Assembly (NCBI GenBank): GCA_964358165.1
Contig: CAYHOB010000006.1
Location: 1 to 64,000 of the forward strand
Source of the DNA: Aquirufa sp038041145
GTDB taxonomy: Bacteria > Bacteroidota > Bacteroidia > Cytophagales > Spirosomataceae
DNA length: 64,000 nt
Reading direction: 5' to 3'
The translations under genes and the position numbers were made by a program. A model generated the notes under the pieces. The model was not told where the DNA came from. It worked only from the letters and a program-made list of their open reading frames with translations, and made no database searches. Positions 43,486 to 52,719 of this stretch are shown here, piece by piece. Within the stretch, counting starts at the first letter, position 1. Every line of letters starts with the position of its first letter.

Positions 43486-44510
43486 TAAAAAGTTAGATTA
43501 TCATTGAAAAATGGAAGCAAATCGTGCAGCACACGACCATCAGTCGTCCATAATTTATTCCCATGATCCCCTATATATTCTTCCGAATAATGATTGATAC
43601 CTAGATTTTCTAAGCGCTGGCTGAACATGCCAATTTGAACTGGAAATCTAGGCGAATCATTTCTACCCCAATCTACCTTGATCGCTTTAAATTTTCGCAA
43701 ACTTTCCGCATAATCTCCTACCATATAAACTGGCATATTCTTTTCCCATTTGGAGACAATATCCGGATGAATGACCAATTGATCATCTTGATAAGTAAAA
43801 GGCATATCACAATAAAAAGGCGGATTATTCGGATTTGGAGACCAGGCTCTTGCCACAGCAACCAAAACCTTTGGGTAATACGATTTTTGTAAATCAGCTT
43901 GGGATTTAATTTTTTGAACCTCTTTGAAGGAATTACTATTGGGACCAAATTCCTTAACGAATGCTAATAGTCCTGGGCTAAGTGCATAAAGGCTACTAAA
44001 AACATTCGGAAACAACATCGCCATTTTAATTGCCCCATAGCCCCCCATCGAATGACCTGCAATACCTCTGGCATCACGGTTGGGAATCGTTCGATAATGC
44101 TCATCGATGAATTTTACGAGTTCAATTCCGGTAAAATCTGCCCAATTCCCCGTTAAACTTGAATTAGTATAAAAACTACCATCATAAACCGTCTTGTGAT
44201 CAGGAATCACAAGAATAAAGGGCCGAATTTTCCCAGAAATAATCCCCCGATCCAAGATTGCTTTCATTTCGGGTCGGATGACATCATTGTTTAAAAACCC
44301 ATGTAAATAATAGATAACAGGATAGCGTTTGTTGGGCTGACTCTCATAGCCCGGAGGTAAATAGATGGATACATTTCTTTCCGGATTTTCTCCGCCACTA
44401 TTGACTAATGATTTTGCATGGATCAGAATCCTATCGATGCTTCCTCCGTCTTGCGCACGAATTCCAACATGGAAAAAGAGTATTAGTCCTAGTATTAGGA
44501 TGTTTTTCAT
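43485..44510 (-). CDS. Secreted esterase (esterase D-like)
   Basis: A 341-residue alpha/beta hydrolase with a signal peptide (about 1-19). VSIYLPPGYESQPNKRYPVIYYLHGFLNND, the nucleophile elbow GHSMGG near 153 and a late His (GDHGNKLW) complete the triad pattern. It lacks the E-set domain of the other two esterases. It is the first gene of the esterase-CitMHS-AtuA unit, which suggests it releases the acid that the transporter takes up. Confidence 0.85.
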   Translation of the reverse strand: MKNILILGLILFFHVGIRAQDGGSIDRILIHAKSLVNSGGENPERNVSIYLPPGYESQPNKRYPVIYYLHGFLNNDVIRPEMKAILDRGIISGKIRPFILVIPDHKTVYDGSFYTNSSLTGNWADFTGIELVKFIDEHYRTIPNRDARGIAGHSMGGYGAIKMAMLFPNVFSSLYALSPGLLAFVKEFGPNSNSFKEVQKIKSQADLQKSYYPKVLVAVARAWSPNPNNPPFYCDMPFTYQDDQLVIHPDIVSKWEKNMPVYMVGDYAESLRKFKAIKVDWGRNDSPRFPVQIGMFSQRLENLGINHYSEEYIGDHGNKLWTTDGRVLHDLLPFFNDNLTF

Positions 44511-44521
44511 AAATTGAATAG

Positions 44522-44558
44522 GTTTGTTATTGTGGCTTTTGGATACAATAACCCAAAC
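44522..44558. promoter_or_regulatory. Inverted repeat between divergent catabolic units
   Basis: TTATTGT (44527-44533) and ACAATAA (44545-44551) are exact inverted arms 11 bases apart. With a 2-base bulge the pairing extends to GTTTG (44522-44526) and CAAAC (44554-44558). It is centred in the 83-base gap between the two divergent catabolic units, a typical place for a shared operator. Confidence 0.5.
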
Positions 44559-44593
44559 GCTTGCGAAAATTTACAAAAAAATATATATACTTA

Positions 44594-45763
44594 ATGGAAA
44601 ACGCATTTATTTTATCCGCCAAGCGAACACCTACCGGGGCTTATGGGGGTGCACTTAGTACTTTAAGTGCGGTTGACTTAGGTGTTGCTGCGGTGAAATC
44701 AGTCCTATTGCCCAACATCAATTCAGCTGATATTGAATCGATTGTTATGGGCAATGTGGTATCAGCTAATTTAGGTCAAAACCCAGCTCGACAAGTGGGA
44801 ATTAAGTCTGGCCTATCCACCCAAGTATGTGCGACAAATGTCAATAAAGTTTGTGCCTCGGGGATGAAAGCAATCAGCATTTTGGCCAACGAAATCATGC
44901 TGGGTCAGGTACAAGTAGGAATTTGCGGAGGCATGGAAAGCATGTCGAATGTTCCCCATTATATCCCCAATGCTCGATTTGGCATAGGATATGGAGACAA
45001 GGTAATGGTGGATGGATTAGAAAAAGACGGATTATTAGATGCCTATTCGAAGGTTTCCATGGGTGTATGTGGGGACATGACGGCTCAAACATATGATATC
45101 AGCAGAGAAGAACAAGATGCCTTCGCACAAACATCATTTGAACGAGCACAAAAGGCCAACTTCAGCCATGAAATTATTCCGATGCAGGTAATAAGTAAAA
45201 AAACAGAAATTACTTTCAGTACAGATGAGCCCATTGCAAAAGCGAATTTTGAAAAAATGCGAACATTGCGACCTGCATTTTCGAAAGAAGGAACAGTCAC
45301 TGCCGCGAATGCAAGTGGCATGAGCGATGGGGCGAGTGCGCTATTACTAGCCAGTCAATCGTATATCAACAAAAATGACTTAAACCCTTTGGCTAAAATT
45401 ATTGCCTATGCCGAAGCTGAACATGAGCCTAATTATTTCACGACGGCTCCTATATCCGCCACGCATAAAGTTCTGAAAAAGGCGGGGCTGTCCATTGACC
45501 AAATCGATTTAGTTGAAGTAAACGAGGCATTTGCAGTCGTTGCCATAGCGTATCAGAAAGAGTTAAAAATTTCGGCAGAAAAAATCAATATCAAAGGAGG
45601 AGCCGTTGCCCTAGGCCATGCATTAGGGAGTTCTGGATCTCGCATTGTGATCACCTTATTGCATGCCTTAATAGAAAATAATAAACGATTTGGTTTAGCG
45701 GCTATTTGTAATGGCGGTGGTGGTGCGAGTGCCATCATAATAGAAAATGTAGCTTATGAATAA
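44594..45763 (+). CDS. Acetyl-CoA C-acyltransferase (thiolase)
   Basis: A 389-residue thiolase. The nucleophile is Cys87 in NKVCASGMKAI. The C-terminal HALGSSGSRI and CNGGGGASAI hold the catalytic His and Cys. It cleaves 3-ketoacyl-CoA with CoA or condenses two acetyl-CoA. It overlaps the CoA-transferase by 8 bases, so acetoacetyl-CoA or a short ketoacyl-CoA is the likely substrate. The ATG at 44594 is preferred over a TTG 33 bases earlier. Confidence 0.92.
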   Translation: MENAFILSAKRTPTGAYGGALSTLSAVDLGVAAVKSVLLPNINSADIESIVMGNVVSANLGQNPARQVGIKSGLSTQVCATNVNKVCASGMKAISILANEIMLGQVQVGICGGMESMSNVPHYIPNARFGIGYGDKVMVDGLEKDGLLDAYSKVSMGVCGDMTAQTYDISREEQDAFAQTSFERAQKANFSHEIIPMQVISKKTEITFSTDEPIAKANFEKMRTLRPAFSKEGTVTAANASGMSDGASALLLASQSYINKNDLNPLAKIIAYAEAEHEPNYFTTAPISATHKVLKKAGLSIDQIDLVEVNEAFAVVAIAYQKELKISAEKINIKGGAVALGHALGSSGSRIVITLLHALIENNKRFGLAAICNGGGGASAIIIENVAYE

Positions 45764-47138
45764 GGTCGTAGTAAATGCCCAGGAGGCGGTGGCAGAAATT
45801 CCATCAGGCGCAAGTCTGCTCATCGGAGGATTTGGTTTGTGTGGAATTCCGGAAAATTGCATTGCGGAACTGGTCAATAAAGGCATTGATGAGTTAACCT
45901 GTATTTCGAATAATGCGGGAGTGGATGACTTTGGAATAGGCCAAATGCTTCAAAAGCATCAGGTAAAAAAAATGATTTCATCTTATGTGGGGGAGAACAA
46001 AGAATTTGAACGCCAATTATTAGCAGGGGAATTAGCGGTTGATTTAATTCCACAGGGGACACTTGCCGAGCGTATTCGTGCAGGGGGTGCAGGTATTCCC
46101 GCCTTTTTTACGCCTGCGGGTGTAGGAACGGAAGTGGAAATTGGCAAAGAAGTTCGCGTGTTTAATGGAAAAAAATACTTAATGGAAACGGGACTTCGGG
46201 CCGACTATGCCTTAATAAAAGCCTGGAAAGGAGACACAGAGGGCAATTTGGTTTATCGGGGAACCGCTAGAAACTTTAATCCCATGATGGCTACGGCCGG
46301 AAAGATTACGATTGCAGAAGTCGAAGAATTAGTCCCCGCTGGAACCTTAGATCCCAATGATATTCATACCCCAGGAATTTATGTGCATAAGATCTTTCAG
46401 GGTACGAATTATGAAAAACGAATCGAACAAAAAACAATCCAACAGGCATTCACTGAAAAATCAATCATTCAGGTCGGTCAAGGCTTAGATAAAAACCAAA
46501 TTGCCCAACGGATTGCACAGGAAATTCAAGATGGCGATTATGTCAACTTGGGTATAGGCATTCCAACCCTCGTGGCAAATTACATACCTGAGGGAATGAA
46601 TGTCGTTCTCCAGTCTGAAAATGGACTCTTGGGAATCGGGGCATTTCCTGCGGCGGATCAAATAGATGCTGATTTCATTAATGCCGGGAAACAAACCATT
46701 ACGTTAAAAACAGGATCTTCCTTATTTAACTCGGCAGATAGTTTTGCGATGATTCGGGGAGAACATGTTGACTTGACCATTTTAGGAGCCATGGAAGTTT
46801 CTGAAAATGGAGATATCGCCAACTGGAAGATTCCAAATAAAATGGTAAAAGGTATGGGTGGGGCCATGGATTTAGTGGCATCAGCAAAGAATATCATCGT
46901 TGCCATGCAGCATGTTAGCAAAGATGGTCAATCTAAGTTGCTCAAATCCTGCAGTTTACCATTAACGGGAATTTCCTGCGTGAAGAAAATTGTGACCGAA
47001 CTGGCGGTGTTAGATGTTTTACCCGAAGGAGGATTTAAACTTTTGGAACGTGCCCCGGGTATTTCAGTGCAACAGATTATCGATGCCACGGAAGGCAAAA
47101 TAAGCGTGGAGGGAGATATCCCCGAAATGATTTTCTAG
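45756..47138 (+). CDS. Fused 3-oxoacid CoA-transferase (A and B subunits)
   Basis: It transfers CoA from succinyl-CoA or acetyl-CoA to a 3-oxoacid such as acetoacetate. The 460 residues join an A subunit (about 1-225; GASLLIGGFGLCGIPENCI, FFTPAGVGTEVE) to a B subunit (about 245-460; GDYVNLGIGIPTLVANYIP). The catalytic Glu is Glu288 in QSENGLLGIG. In many bacteria the two are separate genes (scoA/scoB). With the thiolase it would turn a 3-oxoacid into acetyl-CoA units. Confidence 0.92.
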   Translation: MNKVVVNAQEAVAEIPSGASLLIGGFGLCGIPENCIAELVNKGIDELTCISNNAGVDDFGIGQMLQKHQVKKMISSYVGENKEFERQLLAGELAVDLIPQGTLAERIRAGGAGIPAFFTPAGVGTEVEIGKEVRVFNGKKYLMETGLRADYALIKAWKGDTEGNLVYRGTARNFNPMMATAGKITIAEVEELVPAGTLDPNDIHTPGIYVHKIFQGTNYEKRIEQKTIQQAFTEKSIIQVGQGLDKNQIAQRIAQEIQDGDYVNLGIGIPTLVANYIPEGMNVVLQSENGLLGIGAFPAADQIDADFINAGKQTITLKTGSSLFNSADSFAMIRGEHVDLTILGAMEVSENGDIANWKIPNKMVKGMGGAMDLVASAKNIIVAMQHVSKDGQSKLLKSCSLPLTGISCVKKIVTELAVLDVLPEGGFKLLERAPGISVQQIIDATEGKISVEGDIPEMIF

Positions 47139-47221
47139 AATTTTTTGGGGAACGGTTAACGAAAATAGCACCCTAACAATATATGATTTTGACTTTCTAT
47201 TCATACCAAATCCCGCTCACG

Positions 47222-48373
47222 ATGAAAAAATACATTTTACTTCTTGCATGCTTCGCAATGTCTAGCACAGCTTGGGCTCAAAGAAGACCCACTAATTTGA
47301 TTTCCACGGAAATCCAAGCAGATAATTCTGTCATTTTCAGAATCAAAGCCCCGGAAGCGACAAAAGTGGAGGTGTCAGGTACTTGGCCCAAAACCCTGAA
47401 GAACACCATTCCCATGATAAAAAAGGATTCTATTTTTGAAGTAAAAGTAGGGCCTATGCCGTCGGATATGTATGAATATGAATTTATCGTAGATGGAATT
47501 CCAACTTTAGATCCTAATTCTAGTTTAGTTACCCGAGATGGAGCTTGGATTCAAGGGGCTTTTTTCGTTCCGGGTGCGGAGGCAGATGTTTATGAGACCC
47601 AAAAGGTACCTCATGGATCGATAAATTCTATTTGGTACAATTCTCCTTCGCTTGGGATGGAACGTAAGATGAATATATATACGCCACCAGGATATGAAAA
47701 GGGTGACAAAATATACCCTGTGATGTACTTATTGCATGGGGGCGGTGGAGACGAAGAGGGATGGTTGAGCCGAGGAAGAGCGAATTATATTTTAGACAAT
47801 CTGATTGCGGCTGGCAAGGCAGAACCCATGATCGTTGTCATCACGAATGGTAACCCGAATACACCCGGATCTCCTTTAAATCGGCCCCAAAGCTTGCAGG
47901 TTGCTACCGGTATCAATTCGATGGCTTCCGGACTATTTGAAAAAAGTTTGGTGGAGGATGTCATTCCCTTTATCGAGAAAAACTACCGGGTCATTGCGGA
48001 TGCGCAACACCGGGCATTGACTGGATTTTCTATGGGAGGCTTTCAAACGCAAAATATCAGCAATGCAAATCCAGACATGTTCAACTACATCGGCGTCATG
48101 AGTATGGGATTATTTTCATCCGCGGTGAAAGGGCCAAGTACCTATAGCAAGGAAAAGCATATCGCCCAATTAAAAGCGCTGAAAGCAGCTCATCCGAAGG
48201 TTTATTGGATTGGAATGGGGAAAAATGACTTCTTATACCAAAGTGTTTTACGCTTAAAAGAATTGTATGATGAAGTTGGATTAACATATACCTACAGGGA
48301 AAATGAGGGGACACACGACTGGAATTCCTGGAGAATGTATTTAAAGGAGTTTTCGCAATTGTGTTTTAAATAA
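47222..48373 (+). CDS. Secreted esterase with E-set domain, second copy
   Basis: A 383-residue paralogue of the esterase at 39305-40501. It has the same layout: signal peptide (about 1-20), E-set-like domain (SVIFRIKAPEATKVEVSGTW), then the hydrolase with MNIYTPPGYEKGDKIYPVMY, YLLHGGGGDEEGW, GFSMGG and a His in EGTHDWNSW. The ATG at 47222 is chosen because it starts the signal peptide MKKYILLLACFAMSS. It follows the CoA-transferase by 83 bases and may belong to that unit. Confidence 0.88.
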   Translation: MKKYILLLACFAMSSTAWAQRRPTNLISTEIQADNSVIFRIKAPEATKVEVSGTWPKTLKNTIPMIKKDSIFEVKVGPMPSDMYEYEFIVDGIPTLDPNSSLVTRDGAWIQGAFFVPGAEADVYETQKVPHGSINSIWYNSPSLGMERKMNIYTPPGYEKGDKIYPVMYLLHGGGGDEEGWLSRGRANYILDNLIAAGKAEPMIVVITNGNPNTPGSPLNRPQSLQVATGINSMASGLFEKSLVEDVIPFIEKNYRVIADAQHRALTGFSMGGFQTQNISNANPDMFNYIGVMSMGLFSSAVKGPSTYSKEKHIAQLKALKAAHPKVYWIGMGKNDFLYQSVLRLKELYDEVGLTYTYRENEGTHDWNSWRMYLKEFSQLCFK

Positions 48374-48469
48374 TTCGGTTCTAAGACAATTATTATATTA
48401 ATCTTCGTTTTCTACTCATTGGCCCATCTTAAATTAAAGAGCTGACTATCTTATTTTTAAGATTATCAA

Positions 48470-48477
48470 TACCTTTG
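48470..48477 (+). promoter_or_regulatory. Possible -7 box for the surface-protein genes
   Basis: TACCTTTG fits TAnnTTTG exactly and lies 70 bases before the ATG at 48547. A small dyad, ATCTTA-tttt-TAAGAT (48448-48463), is just upstream. No clear -33 TTG is seen. Confidence 0.45.
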
Positions 48478-48546
48478 TTGGGTGTTTTATCTGAATATGC
48501 CTTTAAAAACAGGACAACTATTCGATGAAACGGAAACCCATAATGC

Positions 48547-49815
48547 ATGAAAATTTACCTATTTTCAATTATTCTTTTTTTAGTAAACTTTTTCAGTTTC
48601 GCCCAAACGGGTATCGGCACCAGCACACCTGATGCCTCCGCAAAGTTGGAGGTGAGTGCTTCTAACAAGGGCTTTTTGCCTCCCCGTGTAACATTGACTG
48701 GAGCCTCCGATAATTCAACAATTGCCAACCCCGCAACAGGTTTATTAATTTACAATACAGGAAATAATAGTGGATTGACAGCCGGCTATTATTACTGGAG
48801 TGGAAGTGCTTGGACAACCATCTCAACATCCACAGGTACTGGAGTTTATGCTTCTTACATGAGGGGCTCTCGTTCGACCCAACAAACTGGCACAATTTCG
48901 GCGGGGACTTTGGTTGCCTTTACGCAAGTTGATAATGCATCAGGGGCCGACATAGCTCTAAATACAAGTACTGGCCAAATTACCTTAGCACCCAACAAAA
49001 CCTATAAACTAGTTGCACAAGTTCCTACTAATATCAATTCAGGAGTATCCCGACCTAGTTTTGCCTGGTATAATGAAACAGCAAATGGGTGGATGGGCAG
49101 TCAGTCATCTATCTATTCCGCAGGAGATAATGCAGGATATGCCTCTTCAGGAGGAAATTCTGAAGCCATAATTTCTGTCAATAGTACGACAGTGGTTTCA
49201 TATAGATTGCAAGACGGATTAAATGTTTCAGGCCTAGGGGGAAATCCTGATTTCAATGCCACTGGTTCTTATCCTTGGTTTGAAATTCAAGTGATGAGCG
49301 GCTTCGCTCCCGAAGTAAATCCAACCATCATCGGAGATGTAAAAACAGGTTTTCAGACAGGGGATCATAGCGGTTGGATTAAATTAAATGGCCGATTAAA
49401 ATCAAGTTTATCAGCAAACCAACAAGCCCAAGCTACATCCTTAGGCATTGGCACCAATTTACCGGACGCCACCAATTCCTTTTTAGTTCAAAATGGAACA
49501 AGCATCGGATCCGTGTCCAGTAGTAATACAAAAACAATTACGCAAGCGAACTTGCCAAACATCAATTTCCCTACGGCAACAACATCGACGAATGGAAATC
49601 ATAATCATACATTTTACCATCCTCAGGGAGACCAAAATTACAGCAATGGTTCTGGAAATACTTGGTGGGGAGGATCTTGGAATTGGGGAGCTGGGACAGC
49701 CTATGCAGGCGATCACAATCATACCGTAACTGTTTCATCCGGTGGTAGTGGTACAGCCTTAAATATTACACCTCAAAGTTTAAGTATCAATACATTTATC
49801 TACTTAGGATATTAA
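48547..49815 (+). CDS. Secreted protein with tail-collar-like C-terminus
   Basis: A 422-residue exported protein. A signal peptide (about 1-19) is followed by QTGIGTSTPDASAKLEV, a repeat module often seen at the start of Bacteroidota surface proteins. The middle is Ser/Thr/Gly-rich. The C-terminus (about 260-422) has GDVKTGFQTGDHSGWIKLNGR and His-rich HNHTFYHPQ and GDHNHTVTVSSGG, as in phage tail collar/fibre domains. No phage genes are near, so it is probably a surface adhesin-like protein using such a fold. It and the next gene share their N-terminal module. Confidence 0.7.
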   Translation: MKIYLFSIILFLVNFFSFAQTGIGTSTPDASAKLEVSASNKGFLPPRVTLTGASDNSTIANPATGLLIYNTGNNSGLTAGYYYWSGSAWTTISTSTGTGVYASYMRGSRSTQQTGTISAGTLVAFTQVDNASGADIALNTSTGQITLAPNKTYKLVAQVPTNINSGVSRPSFAWYNETANGWMGSQSSIYSAGDNAGYASSGGNSEAIISVNSTTVVSYRLQDGLNVSGLGGNPDFNATGSYPWFEIQVMSGFAPEVNPTIIGDVKTGFQTGDHSGWIKLNGRLKSSLSANQQAQATSLGIGTNLPDATNSFLVQNGTSIGSVSSSNTKTITQANLPNINFPTATTSTNGNHNHTFYHPQGDQNYSNGSGNTWWGGSWNWGAGTAYAGDHNHTVTVSSGGSGTALNITPQSLSINTFIYLGY

Positions 49816-49820
49816 TTCGT

Positions 49821-51170
49821 ATGAAGACAATAGTTTTACAAGGGCTCAGCATAAAAATCAAATTATTTCTTTTGATTTTAGGAATCCTATTTTCTGAAAA
49901 TCTCTTTGCCCAAACGGGTATCGGCACCAGCACACCTGATGCCTCCGCAAAATTGGAAGTAAGCTCCAGCAATAAAGGCTTTTTGCCTCCTCGGGTAGCC
50001 TTAACGGCGACCAACGCGGCAAGTCCCATCTCAAGTCCAGCCAATGGTTTGATGGTCTTTAATACGGTTACCGCCGGCACTAGCCCAAATCAAGTGGTGC
50101 CAGGCTACTATTACTGGGATTCTGTAGGATCCCAATGGGTGAGTTTATCCACCACCGTTGGGAATGTGCAAAATCAAGGCTTATTCAGATCTACCAGCAT
50201 TACCACAGCAGGTTCTGCTGTTTCTACCTGGGGAAGCCGATTCAACAATTTGGCATCCGGAGATTTAACCATCACATCGAATACAACCTTCGCCCTTTCC
50301 AATGGTATTTATAAGTTGGAATGGGCTTTGCCTCACCAACAAACCATCACGTATAACATAATGACACTTCAAGAATACGCTTCGGGGACTTGGAGTACTT
50401 TCAGAGGAGATCCGGGGTATGCTTCAATTGCAAATGGAGGAAATACCGATTGGGGAGGAACAACTTATGCTGCAGATATTGTTGACTGCACGTCTGGAAC
50501 GAGAACTTTCCGACTAACGAATACAGATGGATCAAGATATTTGTTTAATGGTGCCACATTTATCATTACCAAATTAAATCCAGCCATCACAACTTCCACC
50601 ACGGCAGATAATTTAGGCAATCATAGTGCAACCAAAAATATTCAGTTGAACGACTTTTACCTCTCAAATGACGGCGGAAGTGAAGGTGTAAAAATAGATA
50701 ATTCCGGCAATGTAGGAATAGGTACAGCCCCCTCGCAGAAATTAGATGTAAATGGAAATGTCAATGTAACTGGGAAAATATATTTAACAGATCCTTCAGG
50801 AAATGTAACTTCGAAAGCGGCAGGATTTGTAAGTGCTGGTTCATACATCACCCTCGATAACCTAAAAGCAACTGTTACAACAAGCTCGTATCGTGGATTA
50901 GCGCTAGCTACAGTTTCAGGCACCGTAAACCTATATGTACAAGGAACCTATACAAATGGAAGCGGAAGTTATGGTTCAGACCGTACAGGATCAGCCATTA
51001 CTTATTCGACATCTGTCAGTAGCTCCTTGTTTGGCTGGAATTTTGGTTCTGCGGGAGATACAGCTATATATCTTTTGACGGATGTAACTAATTTGAGATT
51101 TTACCGCGTTATCATGATCATTCAACCCGGCTACATCAATAATTTTATTAGCATAGAAAGATTATTATAA
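49821..51170 (+). CDS. Secreted protein sharing the N-terminal module
   Basis: A 449-residue exported protein with a signal segment (about 12-30), then the module QTGIGTSTPDASAKLEV almost identical to the preceding gene. The central region is Thr/Ser/Gly-rich with beta-like repeats. IDNSGNVGIGTAPSQKLDVNG (about 293-313) is a tail-fibre-type repeat found before chaperone or stem regions. No C-terminal sorting domain is clear. It lies 5 bases after the previous gene, probably in one transcript. Function is unknown; surface attachment is an inference. Confidence 0.7.
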   Translation: MKTIVLQGLSIKIKLFLLILGILFSENLFAQTGIGTSTPDASAKLEVSSSNKGFLPPRVALTATNAASPISSPANGLMVFNTVTAGTSPNQVVPGYYYWDSVGSQWVSLSTTVGNVQNQGLFRSTSITTAGSAVSTWGSRFNNLASGDLTITSNTTFALSNGIYKLEWALPHQQTITYNIMTLQEYASGTWSTFRGDPGYASIANGGNTDWGGTTYAADIVDCTSGTRTFRLTNTDGSRYLFNGATFIITKLNPAITTSTTADNLGNHSATKNIQLNDFYLSNDGGSEGVKIDNSGNVGIGTAPSQKLDVNGNVNVTGKIYLTDPSGNVTSKAAGFVSAGSYITLDNLKATVTTSSYRGLALATVSGTVNLYVQGTYTNGSGSYGSDRTGSAITYSTSVSSSLFGWNFGSAGDTAIYLLTDVTNLRFYRVIMIIQPGYINNFISIERLL

Positions 51171-51246
51171 AGGTTTAAATGGATGATGAAGCGAAAAGTA
51201 TCTTTCAATTGACACAAAATACATTTACGCCCCCTGCCTGACTCCC

Positions 51247-52014
51247 CTACAAATCCTTCTTCATGAAAAAGCGCAATGAAACAAGATAAGGCACGATAAC
51301 CCAAATCATCAGGGTCAGAAATGAGACCGAAATGCCTCCAAAAGTTCCATAAAAGTCTTTAAATATCGCCCCGGTATAACCCATCAAGGCAGAAACATCC
51401 ATCTGCATCAACAACAAAATTCGGGCTAAATCAATCGGATTCAACATGCTAATCCCAATCATGATTTTCTCGATGGGGTAATCCGCTAATTGAAATATCA
51501 TGAACAAGACGATTCCATCAAAAATGATGGAATAAAACAACCACAGGAGAATGGAAAGTCCTATTCCTTTGGCCTTATCTTTTGTTACGACGGCAGCCAA
51601 CATTGCGATGGAGGTAAATATAAAGGTCAAAAACAGCCCACAAAGTACCAGCATCAGCCCCAGCATGGTGGGCTCGAAAATAAGAATCACGATGCCCGCT
51701 CCCAAGAAAAAGGCCAAGCCTAAGGCTGAAATCAGGCCAATAAATAGGCTATTCCAAATGATTTTTCGTTGAATCGGTTGACTCAAGATCAATTCAATGA
51801 ATTCCGAACTATTGTACACATAGATCGTCGAAAACAAGAGACAAACCAAGGGCACAATCATTAAAATGATATTCAACATGCTTAACAAGCCTTTGGAAGA
51901 GGTATCCTCTAAACTAAATACGGTGATGGAGGCCAACAATAAGATGAAAGCATAAAAAAGGACAATCCGATTTCGGATGATGTCAGTAATCACATGTTTA
52001 TAAATCTTATACAT
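51247..52014 (-). CDS. nosY: NosY-like ABC transporter permease
   Basis: A 255-residue membrane protein with six spans, of the ABC-2 type. It forms the channel of the NosDFY complex that supports copper-sulfide centre assembly of nitrous oxide reductase. YKIYKHVITDIIRNRIVLFYAFILLL and the paired hydrophobic segments match. It starts 3 bases after nosF and is the last gene of the nos unit. Confidence 0.87.
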   Translation of the reverse strand: MYKIYKHVITDIIRNRIVLFYAFILLLASITVFSLEDTSSKGLLSMLNIILMIVPLVCLLFSTIYVYNSSEFIELILSQPIQRKIIWNSLFIGLISALGLAFFLGAGIVILIFEPTMLGLMLVLCGLFLTFIFTSIAMLAAVVTKDKAKGIGLSILLWLFYSIIFDGIVLFMIFQLADYPIEKIMIGISMLNPIDLARILLLMQMDVSALMGYTGAIFKDFYGTFGGISVSFLTLMIWVIVPYLVSLRFFMKKDL

Positions 52015-52017
52015 AAG

Positions 52018-52719
52018 TTAGTAAGCAATGATTTTGGAAATCATTTTTGATAATTTATTCTCTTGGGTTTCGGCCATCAGTTCTTCCACCGACTTTTGAA
52101 ACAACACTTGGCCATCTTGCATATACACCACATCCGTCACCATCTCATCCAATTCACTTAATACGTGAGATGAGATGACAAAGGCCTTTCCATTTAGAAT
52201 TTCTTGACTGATTTTTTGCCGCAAAATTTCCGAAGAAAGCGGATCTAATCCCGCCGTAGGTTCATCCAGAATCAACACATCCGGTTTAAATAAAAAGGCG
52301 ATGCTGGCACCTACTTTTTGGCGCATCCCACCCGAAAGTGTTCCCATGCGCTTCGAATACATTTCGTGCAAACGATATCTTTCGATTAGGTCCGTATCAA
52401 AATCTTGCGGAGCATTCCGAATGTTCATCATCATGGTCATGACCTCCTGAACCGTCATATTTTCAGGATAACGCGTCATTTGAGGCATAAATCCGATCTG
52501 TGAGCGATAGGCCCATTGCCCGGTGATATCCTCCCCCTTGAAAATTATTTTACCCGAGTCTGGAATGACCATTTGTAAAATACTTTTGATCAAGGTCGTT
52601 TTGCCACTTCCATTCGGGCCGATTAAAGCCACACAAGATCCTGCTTTAACCCTGATTTGTACGTCTTTCAGTACTTGTTGTTTTCCAAAATGTTTAGTCA
52701 GATGTTCCGTGCAAATCAT
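52018..52719 (-). CDS. nosF: NosF-like ABC transporter ATPase
   Basis: A 233-residue ATPase. Walker A GPNGSGKTT is near 34, the signature LSGGMRQKVG near 135, and Walker B ILDEPTAGLDP near 155. It energises NosY and works with NosD in maturing the copper centre of NosZ. The start overlaps the nosD stop by 4 bases (ATGA), which implies tight coupling. Confidence 0.9.
   Translation of the reverse strand: MICTEHLTKHFGKQQVLKDVQIRVKAGSCVALIGPNGSGKTTLIKSILQMVIPDSGKIIFKGEDITGQWAYRSQIGFMPQMTRYPENMTVQEVMTMMMNIRNAPQDFDTDLIERYRLHEMYSKRMGTLSGGMRQKVGASIAFLFKPDVLILDEPTAGLDPLSSEILRQKISQEILNGKAFVISSHVLSELDEMVTDVVYMQDGQVLFQKSVEELMAETQENKLSKMISKIIAY

Noticed and set aside
48547..51170. Prophage remnant because of tail-fibre-like domains
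   Set aside because: Both proteins have signal peptides and no capsid, tail tube, terminase or integrase gene is in reach.
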